Assembly (NCBI GenBank): GCA_902520495.1
Contig: CABYNW010000003.1
Coordinates: 57,821 to 121,820, forward strand
Length of the DNA stretch: 64,000 nucleotides
Direction: 5' to 3'
Source of the DNA: an uncultured SAR86 cluster bacterium
GTDB lineage: Bacteria; Pseudomonadota; Gammaproteobacteria; Magnimaribacterales; D2472
Shown: in pieces, positions 30,457 to 39,334 of the stretch
Layout of the letters: every line of letters starts with the position of its first letter
How positions within the stretch are numbered: position 1 is the first letter of the stretch
Notes under the pieces: generated by a model
What the model was told of the DNA's origin: nothing
The model's database searches: none
The model's input: only the letters and a program-made list of their open reading frames with translations
Translations under genes and position numbers: made by a program

Positions 30457-31238
30457 ATAGACTTACAAAGAAGCTAACAGATTTAAAAGATAAGAATAAA
30501 AAAGCTCTGGTCGCTTATCTTGTTGCTGGAGATCCAGATATAGAAACCACACTACATTTAATGAAATTATTTGTTGAGGCCGGCGTAGATGTACTTGAAA
30601 TAGGCGTCCCTTTTACAGACCCTATTGCAGAAGGACCTATTATACAAAAGGCACATGATAGGGCATTAAAACAAGATGTTTCATTGAGCTCAATATTCAA
30701 GATGATAAAAAAGTTTAGGGTTGATGACAAACAAACGCCTTTGGTATTAATGGGGTATCTTAATACATTTTTATCTCATAAAAATTTAATTGAAGACAAC
30801 GAGGACAGCGCTATAGACTCAATTCTTGTTGTAGATATTCCTGGAGAGTTGAATTTAGCTGATTATGGAATAGAAAATAAAAACGTTAATACAATTTCGT
30901 TAATATCGCCAACTACAAACAAAGATAGAATCAAATCAATTGCAAAGAATAGTTCTGGGTTTGTATATTACGTTACTTTAAGAGGCGTCACAGGCGCATC
31001 AAATTTAAATATAAATGAAGTAAGTAAAAATATAGAAGAGATAAAAAAATACGCATTTGTTCCAACTCTTGCAGGTTTTGGTATTAAATCACCCGAAGAT
31101 GCAAAATTATTATCGGAATGCTCTGATGGAGTTATTATTGGCTCATCATTAGTAAAAATGATTGAAGAAAACTCTCAATCAAAAGAATTTGATAGAATAA
31201 GTAAATATATTACTGAAATTAAACAGGCAATTTCATGA
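30453..31238 (+). CDS. trpA: Tryptophan synthase alpha chain
   Basis: The 261-aa TIM barrel releases indole from indole-3-glycerol phosphate. The catalytic Glu is in [10 protein letters not shown]. In the E. coli enzyme Asp60 follows in DPLADGP; here the sequence is DPIAEGP, so the second acidic residue is Glu. [10 protein letters not shown] and the GSSLVK phosphate loop are intact. TTG start overlapping trpB by 4 bp. Product identity is firm; the Glu variant needs comparison across relatives before it is called unusual. Confidence 0.93.
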   Translation: MNRLTKKLTDLKDKNKKALVAYLVAGDPDIETTLHLMKLFVEAGVDVLEIGVPFTDPIAEGPIIQKAHDRALKQDVSLSSIFKMIKKFRVDDKQTPLVLMGYLNTFLSHKNLIEDNEDSAIDSILVVDIPGELNLADYGIENKNVNTISLISPTTNKDRIKSIAKNSSGFVYYVTLRGVTGASNLNINEVSKNIEEIKKYAFVPTLAGFGIKSPEDAKLLSECSDGVIIGSSLVKMIEENSQSKEFDRISKYITEIKQAIS

Positions 31239-31248
31239 ATTGGTTCAT

Positions 31249-32502
31249 ATGAGTTTCTTTAAAAACATTTTATCTTCAGTAATGAAGGGTACCAAGCACC
31301 TTAATCGTTTTGGCCTAAAGAGTTTTGGCAAGCTCCATAATGATGTTAATAAAGCTGCTGAATCAGTAATGTTTACAACTGGTGAAGTTTCAACGTTGGT
31401 TTACGCAGAACATTTATTAAATCTTATTGAAAATCAAGATGATAAAAATTTAATAAAGTTTCTTAAAAATCTTTTATCAAGCTATGACATAGACACAAAA
31501 AAATTATTAAAAGATGTAGAAACATATTCATCTGATAAGAGCGAACAAAATTACAAGCAAATACGTGCTTCATCTGAGCCTAAATGGGTAGAGTTATTTA
31601 GACGATTAAATTCAACAACAAATGGAACATTTAGATTAGTAAAATTAAGAGAAAGAATTAGATCTTTAAATAAGTCAGAATTGAAAACTTTTGATTCTGG
31701 GTTGCTAAGCCTGTTCAAGTATTGGTTTAACCCATCTTTTTTAGTTTTAGAAAAAATTGATTGGGAGACTCCTGCAAATATTCTTGAAAAAATTATTGAA
31801 TATGAGGCTGTTCATGAAATCAATTCATGGGATGACCTAAGAGCAAGATTAGCTCCATCAGACAGACAATGCTTTGCATTTTTCCATCCTCTAATACCGG
31901 ACGATCCATTAATATTTGTTGAGGTTGCTCTTTGCCAAGATATACCAAAATCAATAGACGAAATTATTAAAATCGATAGAGATGAAATAGATATTGAAAC
32001 CGCAAATACAGCAATTTTTTATTCTATTTCAAATTGTCATAATGGTTTATTAGGTATCTCTTTTGGAAATTTTTTAATAAAGAAAGTAGCAAAAAATCTT
32101 AAACGAGAATTACCGGAACTAAATCAATTTCAAACCTTATCCCCTTTACCAGGTTTAATGAATTGGATGGAGGAGTATGCTCCGATTACATTTGAAAGAT
32201 GCTCAGATAAAAATTGTGGAGATGATGAATTATTGAAACAAACAATCAGATATTTAACTATATCAGACAGAAAAGATGGTATGCCAAATGACCCAGTTGC
32301 AAGATTTCATATTGGCAATGGAGCCAGCCTAGAGAGAGTAAACTTAAACGCTGACCTTTCTGAAAAAGGTTTATCTCAATCGTATGGAATTATGGCTAAT
32401 TATTTATATGACCTAGACGTTGTAGAAGAGAATCATGAGGCATTCTTTAAAAATAAAATTGTCCAAACTTCAAATAAAATTAAATCAATGAAGAAAAAAT
32501 AA
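31249..32502 (+). CDS. Malonyl-CoA decarboxylase
   Basis: The 417-aa protein (ATG 31249, preferred over a TTG three codons earlier) follows the malonyl-CoA decarboxylase family. The N-terminal half is a helical bundle. The C-terminal acyltransferase-like half carries CFAFFHPLIPDDPLIFVEVAL, AIFYSISNCHNGLLGISFGNFLIK, FQTLSPLPG and DPVARFHIGNGASLERVN with the catalytic His. It converts malonyl-CoA to acetyl-CoA plus CO2. It is the only gene between trpA and the SPOR-cvpA-purF block, the place where accD and folC normally lie in gammaproteobacteria. Confidence 0.9.
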   Translation: MSFFKNILSSVMKGTKHLNRFGLKSFGKLHNDVNKAAESVMFTTGEVSTLVYAEHLLNLIENQDDKNLIKFLKNLLSSYDIDTKKLLKDVETYSSDKSEQNYKQIRASSEPKWVELFRRLNSTTNGTFRLVKLRERIRSLNKSELKTFDSGLLSLFKYWFNPSFLVLEKIDWETPANILEKIIEYEAVHEINSWDDLRARLAPSDRQCFAFFHPLIPDDPLIFVEVALCQDIPKSIDEIIKIDRDEIDIETANTAIFYSISNCHNGLLGISFGNFLIKKVAKNLKRELPELNQFQTLSPLPGLMNWMEEYAPITFERCSDKNCGDDELLKQTIRYLTISDRKDGMPNDPVARFHIGNGASLERVNLNADLSEKGLSQSYGIMANYLYDLDVVEENHEAFFKNKIVQTSNKIKSMKKK

Positions 32503-32933
32503 TGAAAATCGAGAGAGTAGTTGGATTGTTATTTTTTTTAGCCATGCTCTTCTTTACCATGTATTTTTTTTATCCAAACGGATCTGATTTAAATACAAGT
32601 TCGCAAAATTTTAAGACCGAAGAACCAGTAATAATTGATTCAAAAACAGACTCTTCAAATGATACACAATTTCAAAATTTCACCGAATCAGATTTTGATT
32701 TTTTTGTTTACAGGGCTCACATTCTTTCTTCCAAAGTTAATGCTAATAATTTAAAAGATAATATAAATAATGGTGGATTCCCTGCATTTATTGAGACTTA
32801 TGGAGATAAACAGGAATTATTTGCAATATATGTTGGACCTTTTTTGACAGAAGATGATATTGTTAATAATATTAAGTTAATTCAGGAATTATCCGAATCA
32901 AATAATGGGGAGATATCTAGATGGAAGCTTTAG
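32502..32933 (+). CDS. SPOR-domain (DedD-like) inner membrane protein
   Basis: The 143-aa protein has one N-terminal membrane helix (about residues 7-24), an acidic linker and a C-terminal region of about 70 residues that reads as a SPOR domain (YRAHILSSKVNANNLKDNI, IYVGPFLTEDDI). SPOR domains bind denuded glycan strands at division septa. DedD occupies this slot before cvpA in E. coli and Pseudomonas, and topology fits. The sequence is divergent and short, so DedD is an assignment by position and architecture. It overlaps cvpA by 13 bp. Confidence 0.75.
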   Translation: MKIERVVGLLFFLAMLFFTMYFFYPNGSDLNTSSQNFKTEEPVIIDSKTDSSNDTQFQNFTESDFDFFVYRAHILSSKVNANNLKDNINNGGFPAFIETYGDKQELFAIYVGPFLTEDDIVNNIKLIQELSESNNGEISRWKL

Positions 32934-33505
32934 GATTAAACGCAGCTGATTGGTTTATTTTAGTAATATTAATATCATCAGGAATTATTTCATTTTCAAG
33001 AGGTTTCGTTAAAGAATTTTTATCATTGTTTTTGTGGGTAATTGCATTTATTGCCGCAATTAGCTTGGAGTATCTAGCAACACCCCAAATAAATGAATTC
33101 ATTGGCAACAAAGATATTTCTAAAATTCTCTCTTACATAGTGGTATTTATTGTGTTTATTTTTCTTGGTGGAGTTGTAATCAAATTTATAAGCAAACTTA
33201 TAAAGTGGTCAGGCGCATCAGGATTTGATAAGTTTCTAGGAGTATTATTTGGATTAGCAAGAGGCTCTATCTTTTTATTTGTAATCTTTCTATTACTTCC
33301 TTCAAATCTAAAAACTACCGATTTAATTAATAATTCAAAAATAACACCAATAATTCAACAATATGCACCTCAGTTAGAAGCATATTTTAGAGATTTGATA
33401 GACAATAAAGATATTATAGACGATGCTTTGGAAATCATAGATCCGCTAAAGGATAATTTGATTCCAGAATCAAATGATAAAAACACAAAAGATAAGGACT
33501 CTTAA
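32921..33505 (+). CDS. cvpA: CvpA family membrane protein
   Basis: The 194-aa protein has four hydrophobic helices in the first 130 residues (including LNAADWFILVILI and GFVKEFLSLFLWVIAF), followed by a charged C-terminal tail, the standard CvpA pattern. The family is linked to colicin V production, bile and envelope stress and curli, with unclear molecular role. It lies immediately upstream of purF with a 1-bp overlap, the conserved arrangement. Confidence 0.9.
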   Translation: MEALGLNAADWFILVILISSGIISFSRGFVKEFLSLFLWVIAFIAAISLEYLATPQINEFIGNKDISKILSYIVVFIVFIFLGGVVIKFISKLIKWSGASGFDKFLGVLFGLARGSIFLFVIFLLLPSNLKTTDLINNSKITPIIQQYAPQLEAYFRDLIDNKDIIDDALEIIDPLKDNLIPESNDKNTKDKDS

Positions 33506-34995
33506 TGTGTGGAATAGTTGGAATTTCAGCTGAAACAAATGTAGCTTCTGAAATTTACGATTCTCTTTTAATGCTTCAGCATAGAGGACAGGATGCTGCT
33601 GGTATCTCTGTATGCGATACAGAAGATAAATTAAGCAATAGAAAATCTATGGGATATGTTCGTGATGTCTTTCAACAACAACACATGGAAAAACTCATGG
33701 GTAATTATGGAATAGGTCATGTTCGTTACCCTACTGCAGGAGGAAATGGAAAAGAGTTTGCTCAACCAATGTACGTTAACTCTCCCTATGGAATAAGTCT
33801 TGCTCACAACGGCAATCTAACAAATGCAACACAATTATCAAATGAATTGTTTCATGCAGAAATGCGCCACCTTCAAACTGATTCTGATTCCGAAGTTCTG
33901 CTTAACATTTTTGCTCATGAGTTAGCCAAACAAAGGGAAATATATCCAAATTCAGAAAATTTTTTCAAAGCGGTCTCAAAAACTCATATAAGGTGTGATG
34001 GAGCTTATGCTGTTATAGCTTTAATTACAGGACATGGATTGATAGCTTTTAGAGATAATAATGGAATCAGACCTCTATCGATAGGCATCAGGAAGGGCAA
34101 AACTAGAGATGAATATGTTATAGCCTCTGAAGATGCTTTATTTACTTCTTTAGGATTTACTAAATTAAGAGATGTTGATCCAGGAGAAGCAGTATTTATT
34201 GACAAGAATGGACAACTTTTTTCTCAACAATGTTCAGATAACCCTCAAAAAAGACCTTGTATTTTTGAGTATGTATATTTTTCAAGGCCAGATTCCAAAA
34301 TTGATGAAATTTCTGTTTATAAGGCAAGAATGAGAATGGGTATAAAATTAGCTGAACAAATAAATAAAAATAAACCAGATCACGATATTGATGTTGTAAT
34401 ACCTATTCCAGATAGCTCCACAATAGCTGCTCATCAATTAGCAGTTAGTCTAGATATTCCATATAGAGAAGGCTTTGTTAAAAACAGATATATAGGCAGA
34501 ACCTTTATAATGCCTTATCAAGAAGAGAGAAAAAAATCTGTAAGAAGAAAATTGAATATTTTAGATGAAGAATTTCAAGGCAAAAATGTGCTTTTGGTTG
34601 ATGATTCAATAGTAAGAGGAACAACTAGTAAAAAAATTATTGAAATGGCAAGAGATGCTGGCGCTAATAAGGTATATTTTGCATCAGCAGCTCCAGCTAT
34701 TAAATATCAAAATTTATATGGGATTGATATGCCAGCAACATCAGAATTAATAGCTTCTAATAAGTCTGATGAAGATGTTGCTTCAGATATTAATGCTGAT
34801 TGGCTCATATACCAAACATTAGAAGATTTAATTGAAGCTGCTAAAGAAGGTAACCCAGATATTGTTGAGTTTGAAACTTCAATATTTACAGGAAAATATA
34901 TAACGCCATTGGTTGAAAACTATCTTGAAGATTTAGAAAATTCAAGAAAAGATGAGCTTAAATTACAAAGAGAAAAATCTAAGGCAAGCGGCTAA
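33505..34995 (+). CDS. purF: Amidophosphoribosyltransferase
   Basis: The 496-aa PurF catalyses the first step of purine synthesis. Cys2 (MCGIVGI, after Met removal) is the glutaminase nucleophile, and RYPTAGG, SLAHNGNL and the PRPP loop VLLVDDSIVRGTTS complete the two active sites. The length matches the E. coli type. It ends the long + strand run; its stop overlaps the convergent acnB stop by 4 bp. Confidence 0.97.
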   Translation: MCGIVGISAETNVASEIYDSLLMLQHRGQDAAGISVCDTEDKLSNRKSMGYVRDVFQQQHMEKLMGNYGIGHVRYPTAGGNGKEFAQPMYVNSPYGISLAHNGNLTNATQLSNELFHAEMRHLQTDSDSEVLLNIFAHELAKQREIYPNSENFFKAVSKTHIRCDGAYAVIALITGHGLIAFRDNNGIRPLSIGIRKGKTRDEYVIASEDALFTSLGFTKLRDVDPGEAVFIDKNGQLFSQQCSDNPQKRPCIFEYVYFSRPDSKIDEISVYKARMRMGIKLAEQINKNKPDHDIDVVIPIPDSSTIAAHQLAVSLDIPYREGFVKNRYIGRTFIMPYQEERKKSVRRKLNILDEEFQGKNVLLVDDSIVRGTTSKKIIEMARDAGANKVYFASAAPAIKYQNLYGIDMPATSELIASNKSDEDVASDINADWLIYQTLEDLIEAAKEGNPDIVEFETSIFTGKYITPLVENYLEDLENSRKDELKLQREKSKASG

Positions 34996-37571
34996 GGGTT
35001 AACTATATTTATAGCCGGTATTTCAGCCGAGTTTGCACTTTCAACATAGCTATCAATCTCATTAAAATTTAAATATCTGTAGATTTCATCTGATAGTGGA
35101 TTAATGTCCGCCATATATTTGTGATATTCATCAACTGTAGGTAGTTTTCCAAGAACAGATGAAATAGCTGCAAGTTCTGCAGATGCAAGAAAAACATTTG
35201 CTCCATCCCCTAGTCTATTAGGGAAATTTCTTGTTGATGTTGATACAACCGTTGAATTGGCTAGAACCCTTGCCTGATTACCCATACATAATGAGCATCC
35301 TGGTAATTCAGTCCTAGCTCCTGAAACTCCAAAAATATTATATATGCCTTCCTCAATAAGTTGCTTTTCGTCCATCTTTGTTGGAGGAACAATCCAAAGC
35401 CTCGCTTTAATACCATTATATTTTTCAAGTAAAGTGCCTGCAGCTCTAAAGTGTCCAATATTTGTCATACATGACCCTATAAATACTTCTTGAATTTTAG
35501 TATTTGCAACTTCTGATAAAGGTTTTATATCGTCAGGATCATTAGGACAAGCTAATAAGGGCTCTTTGATCTCATTTAAATCTATTTCAATAATTTCTGC
35601 ATATTCAGCATTTTTATCAGGCTCTAATAATTTTGGATTTAGAATCCATTCTTCCATAGCCTGAGCTCTTCTTTCTAGGGTTTTTGCATCACCATAACCA
35701 GAGGCTATCATCCATCTCAACATAACAATATTTGAATTAAGATACTCAATGATTGGTTCTTTATTTAATCTAACAGTACAACCAGATGCTGATCTTTCTG
35801 CGGATGCATCTGACAATTCAAAGGCTTGCTCAACTTTCATGTTTGGTAAGCCCTCTATTTCAAGACATCTTCCTGAAAAGATATTCTTTTTACTATCTTT
35901 ATCAATAGTAAGAAGTCCTCTTTGTATAGCTGCATAAGGGATTGCATTTACAAGATCGCGAAGAGTTATTCCTGGTTGCATCTCACCTTTAAATCTAACC
36001 AATACTGATTCGGGCATATCTAAAGGCATTACACCTAAGGTTGCAGCAAAGGCAACCAATCCTGATCCAGCAGGAAAACTAATACCTATTGGGAATCTTG
36101 TGTGGCTATCACCTCCAGTGCCAACAGAGTCTGGTAATAACATTCTATTCATCCAAGAATGAATTATTCCATCTCCAGGTCTAAGAGAAACTCCACCACG
36201 ATTCATAATAAAGTCTGGAAGGTTATGTTGTGTTTCAATATCTACAGGTTTTGGATATGCAGCAGTGTGACAAAAAGATTGCATAACCAAGTCTGCAGAA
36301 AACCCAAGACATGCTAGCTCTTTTAATTCGTCTCTGGTCATTGGTCCAGTTGTATCTTGAGATCCAACAGTTGACATTCTGGGTTCACAGTATGTTCCAG
36401 GCCTAATGCCATCAACTCCACACGCTTTTCCTACCATCTTTTGAGCAAGCGTAAAGCCTTTTGATGATTTATCTTTTGCATTCGGTCTTCTAAATATATC
36501 TGTAGTATCAAGATCTAAAGCTTCTCTGCTTTTATCAGTCAACTGCCTACCAATGATTAATGGGATTCTTCCATTAGAACGAACTTCATCTAGAATAACA
36601 TCAGTTTTTAAAGTGAATTCAGACAAGATTTCATCAGTATTAGCATCAATTACTTTTCCGTTAAAAGGCTCTAATATAATCTCCTGACCCATAATCATTT
36701 TAGAAACATCCATTTCAATTGGGAATGCCCCAGAGTCTTCTAAGGTATTAAAGAATATAGGAGCTATTTTTCCACCAAAACAATACCCACCTTCCTTTTT
36801 ATTAGGTATGCAAGGTATCTCATCTCCCATATGCCAAAGTACAGAGTTGGTTGCTGATTTTCTTGATGAACCAGTTCCAACAACATCTCCTACAAAGACA
36901 AGCGGATTACCTTTTTCTTTTAGCTTCTCAATTGTTTCTAGAGGATCAGACAATCCTGTTCTTGGCATCTTGAACATTGCTAAAGCATGAAGAGGGATAT
37001 CAGGTCTAGACCAAGCATCAGGAGCAGGAGAAAGGTCATCTGTGTTTATTTCACCTGAGACTTTAAATACAGTAAGTTTAATTTTTTCAGGTAAATCCTG
37101 TTTATCAGTAAACCATGTAGCATTTGCCCAGTTTTCTATAACCTGTTTTGCATATTTATTGCTTTTTGATAATTCAAAGATTTCATTAAATGCATCAAAT
37201 ATTAATAAGGTTCTACTTAAATTATTTACAGCTGTTCCTGCAAGTTCATCATCTTTTAAGCATTTTATTAGAGGCTGTATATTATATCCGCCCAACATTG
37301 TTCCTAATATCTCAACAGCATCTATTTTACTTATGTATGGGCTAGAAGCGCTTCCTTTAGAAATATCTGCCAAGTAAGCTGCTTTTACGTAGGCTGCCTG
37401 ATCGACGCCTGCAGGAATACGTTCTTTAAAAAGATTTAATAGAAGTTCTGATTCTTCGTGTTCTGATTTAAGTAACTCAACTAGCTGGGAAGTTTGATCT
37501 GCATTAAGGGGTAGGGGCGGTATATTCTGTTTAGCCCTTTCTTCAACGTGTTTTTTATAATTATCTAACAT
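34992..37571 (-). CDS. acnB: Aconitate hydratase B
   Basis: The 859-aa AcnB has the B-type domain order, with the HEAT-like N-terminal domain (MLDNYKKHVEERAKQ start) and swivel domain before the cluster domains. Cluster cysteines are in EVFIGSCMTNIGHFRA and the GCSLCMGNQ pair. SRKSATNSV and TSTRNFPNRLG provide substrate arginines. It interconverts citrate and isocitrate and can also hydrate 2-methyl-cis-aconitate, so it may serve the prpBCD cycle as well. The E. coli protein also binds mRNA when iron is low. Confidence 0.97.
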   Translation of the reverse strand: MLDNYKKHVEERAKQNIPPLPLNADQTSQLVELLKSEHEESELLLNLFKERIPAGVDQAAYVKAAYLADISKGSASSPYISKIDAVEILGTMLGGYNIQPLIKCLKDDELAGTAVNNLSRTLLIFDAFNEIFELSKSNKYAKQVIENWANATWFTDKQDLPEKIKLTVFKVSGEINTDDLSPAPDAWSRPDIPLHALAMFKMPRTGLSDPLETIEKLKEKGNPLVFVGDVVGTGSSRKSATNSVLWHMGDEIPCIPNKKEGGYCFGGKIAPIFFNTLEDSGAFPIEMDVSKMIMGQEIILEPFNGKVIDANTDEILSEFTLKTDVILDEVRSNGRIPLIIGRQLTDKSREALDLDTTDIFRRPNAKDKSSKGFTLAQKMVGKACGVDGIRPGTYCEPRMSTVGSQDTTGPMTRDELKELACLGFSADLVMQSFCHTAAYPKPVDIETQHNLPDFIMNRGGVSLRPGDGIIHSWMNRMLLPDSVGTGGDSHTRFPIGISFPAGSGLVAFAATLGVMPLDMPESVLVRFKGEMQPGITLRDLVNAIPYAAIQRGLLTIDKDSKKNIFSGRCLEIEGLPNMKVEQAFELSDASAERSASGCTVRLNKEPIIEYLNSNIVMLRWMIASGYGDAKTLERRAQAMEEWILNPKLLEPDKNAEYAEIIEIDLNEIKEPLLACPNDPDDIKPLSEVANTKIQEVFIGSCMTNIGHFRAAGTLLEKYNGIKARLWIVPPTKMDEKQLIEEGIYNIFGVSGARTELPGCSLCMGNQARVLANSTVVSTSTRNFPNRLGDGANVFLASAELAAISSVLGKLPTVDEYHKYMADINPLSDEIYRYLNFNEIDSYVESANSAEIPAINIVNP

Positions 37572-37665
37572 CGCTTGGTCTCCGATGGCCTTATTTTACT
37601 CTTATAGCCAAAGATAGCCACTAAATAGGTAAAATATATTAAAAAATGGGTTATTATTTTGGTTT

Positions 37666-38112
37666 ATGGCCAAACTTCAAAAAAAACGTTCATCGACTCC
37701 ATGTTTGGGAATTTGCTCTACTACATTTGGAGATGAAGTTTGTAAAGGTTGTAAAAGATTTGCGCATGAGATTATAGGTTGGACAAAATATTCTCTTGAA
37801 GAGCGTGAAATCATAAACAATCGATTAGAAAAATTTAAAATTCAAATTCTTCAAGATAGATTTGAGATAACTGACGCAGATCTTTTGGCAAATAAGTTAG
37901 AAGAAAAAGCAATTAATTTTAATCACTCACTTGATCCTATTACTTGGATTTTTGATTTATTTAGAGCAGCAGGTTCACAAGAATTCAATTTAAATAATTA
38001 CGGAATTAAAAGTTTAGATGACTTTAATCCTAGAACCATTAAAGATGAAATTAACAATGAACTTCTTCAGCTATCTGAAGCTCATCACGAAAGGTATTTT
38101 AAAAAAGCTTAA
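37666..38112 (+). CDS. DUF1289 domain protein
   Basis: The 148-aa protein begins with a compact four-Cys module (PCLGICSTT, CKGCKRFAHEIIGW) typical of DUF1289 Fe-S or zinc-like proteins, followed by a helical C-terminal part of about 100 residues with no known motif. The function of the family is not established. It lies divergent from acnB across about 95 bp and convergent with the ferritin-like gene, sharing 4 bp at the stops. Confidence 0.8.
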   Translation: MAKLQKKRSSTPCLGICSTTFGDEVCKGCKRFAHEIIGWTKYSLEEREIINNRLEKFKIQILQDRFEITDADLLANKLEEKAINFNHSLDPITWIFDLFRAAGSQEFNLNNYGIKSLDDFNPRTIKDEINNELLQLSEAHHERYFKKA

Positions 38113-38549
38113 CTAAAATCTTTAAGCATTATTTTTAGCTCTAATGAATGCTGCTCCTCTTCACCTATTTGAGCTCTAGCATATTCCTCTAAATATATTG
38201 ATTTATTCTCTACCGAAGTTAATAATTTTTTATATAGATTCAAGGCATATAGCTCATGTTCTAAACTCTCTTCAAGAATATCTTTTATTGTATGCCTATT
38301 GGTTTCTTCAATCTTGGCAATCTTCTGACTAGGATGACCATCTAATCCAGCAATTTTTTCACCAGCTAGTTGTGCATGCATTAAAGACTCAGCTGCCTGT
38401 TCTTTTAAAAAAGTTACAATGGGTAACCTATAAGGACCGCTTACCATCATAGAAGAGTGGGTATATCTAACAACACCCGCAAGCTCATACTCCATAATTT
38501 TATTTAGAATATCACAGACCTCATTTGAATTTATTTCGTTATCTGACAT
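38109..38549 (-). CDS. Ferritin-like diiron protein (bacterioferritin / Dps-like)
   Basis: This protein of 146 aa forms a four-helix bundle with ferritin-like ligands: E in MEYELAGVVRYTHSS, E and H in EQAAESLMHAQLAGEK, E and H in LEESLEHELYALN, and E plus H in QIGEEEQHSLEL. It resembles bacterioferritin-type proteins (heme or not), which store iron or detoxify peroxide. ATG 38549 is chosen because a GGAG lies 9 bases before it, while the ATG five codons earlier has none. It faces a Fur-like box at 38639-38657, which is consistent with iron-responsive expression. Confidence 0.82.
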   Translation of the reverse strand: MSDNEINSNEVCDILNKIMEYELAGVVRYTHSSMMVSGPYRLPIVTFLKEQAAESLMHAQLAGEKIAGLDGHPSQKIAKIEETNRHTIKDILEESLEHELYALNLYKKLLTSVENKSIYLEEYARAQIGEEEQHSLELKIMLKDFS

Positions 38550-38638
38550 ATTTGTTAACTCCATTTAGTAGATAAATTTAGCTCATTATAATATCATTAA
38601 ATATATTGTAAACCATTGATATAAGGTATAAACTTAAT

Positions 38639-38657
38639 GATAATTATTATGATTATC
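38639..38657. promoter_or_regulatory. Fur-type operator
   Basis: The 19-mer GATAATTATTATGATTATC matches 16 of 19 bases of the E. coli Fur consensus. It lies in the 185-bp divergent region between the ferritin-like gene (start 90 bp to the left) and the ECF sigma gene (start 78 bp to the right), and 18 bp before the sigma-dependent -35 element. It may control either direction. The call rests on the match by eye; the AT-rich background makes chance matches possible, but 16/19 in an intergenic region is strong. Confidence 0.75.
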
Positions 38658-38675
38658 ATTCGCATTTAAATAATT

Positions 38676-38702
38676 TGTAACATTTTCTCTTTGGACGCGT
38701 TA
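38676..38702 (+). promoter_or_regulatory. ECF-type promoter of the sigma gene
   Basis: TGTAACA (38676-38682), 15 bases, then CGTTA (38698-38702) form a typical ECF -35/-10 pair, in which -35 elements contain AAC and -10 elements a CGT. The same motif with the same spacing is present at 40001 and 56212. Its position 33 bp before the sigma start implies positive autoregulation. Confidence 0.85.
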
Positions 38703-38734
38703 AGTCTATAGAGGATAATTTTTTACAGTTTTTT

Positions 38735-39334
38735 ATGGAGACAGATCTAAGTACTAACATTAACAGCGAAACTGACAAATGCCAGAAGCTATCTATTCCA
38801 CTTAAAGAATTAAATTTAAAAATATGTGAGAATAGAAATGATATGCGATTAGAAGAATTAATTATAAATACTAGAATTATTTTAATAAAGCACGCTAAAA
38901 ATTATGTTCACAACAAAGCTGATCAAGAAAACTTAGCTCAATCTACAATTGTAAAAATTCTTCAAAATGATCGAACAAAAGAAAAATATCTTAAATCAAA
39001 TACTCGAGAAGCATACGCTAAGAAAATTTTAGAAAATTTATTTAAAGATGAGTATAGAAAAAACAAGAAACTTGTATCACTTGAGAATTTTAAAACAGAA
39101 GTGAAAGAGGATATATTTTTTGACAACTCATTAGAGAAAGAAGAGCTTAAAAAATTTATGAAGAAATTAAATAAAACAGATCAAATAATTCTTTATATGA
39201 AGTTTTATGAAAAAAATTCTTATAAAGAAATGCTTGAACATGAACATTTAAAAAATTTTAAAGAGGGTAACTTAAGAACAATGTGCCATAGAGCAATACA
39301 ACAACTTACAAATATGATGGTTGAAAAAATATGA
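38735..39334 (+). CDS. ECF-like sigma-70 family factor
   Basis: The 199-aa protein has an ECF layout. A region 2-like helical part (about residues 38-112) contains ENLAQSTIVKILQN, and a basic segment KDEYRKNKK. A region 4-like helix-turn-helix (about 134-196) follows, with LNKTDQIILYMKFYEKNSYKEM and the recognition helix near LRTMCHRAIQQL. It would direct RNA polymerase to the TGTAACA-N15-CGTTA promoters. The gene is 4 bp overlapped with a membrane partner gene, the usual sigma/anti-sigma arrangement. The ATG at 38735 has only a distant GAGG (20 bases), so translation may be weak. Confidence 0.8.
   Translation: METDLSTNINSETDKCQKLSIPLKELNLKICENRNDMRLEELIINTRIILIKHAKNYVHNKADQENLAQSTIVKILQNDRTKEKYLKSNTREAYAKKILENLFKDEYRKNKKLVSLENFKTEVKEDIFFDNSLEKEELKKFMKKLNKTDQIILYMKFYEKNSYKEMLEHEHLKNFKEGNLRTMCHRAIQQLTNMMVEKI

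Noticed and set aside
35261..35458. Minus-strand ORF within acnB in another frame
   Set aside because: It lies wholly inside acnB, which has an intact reading frame and cluster motifs.
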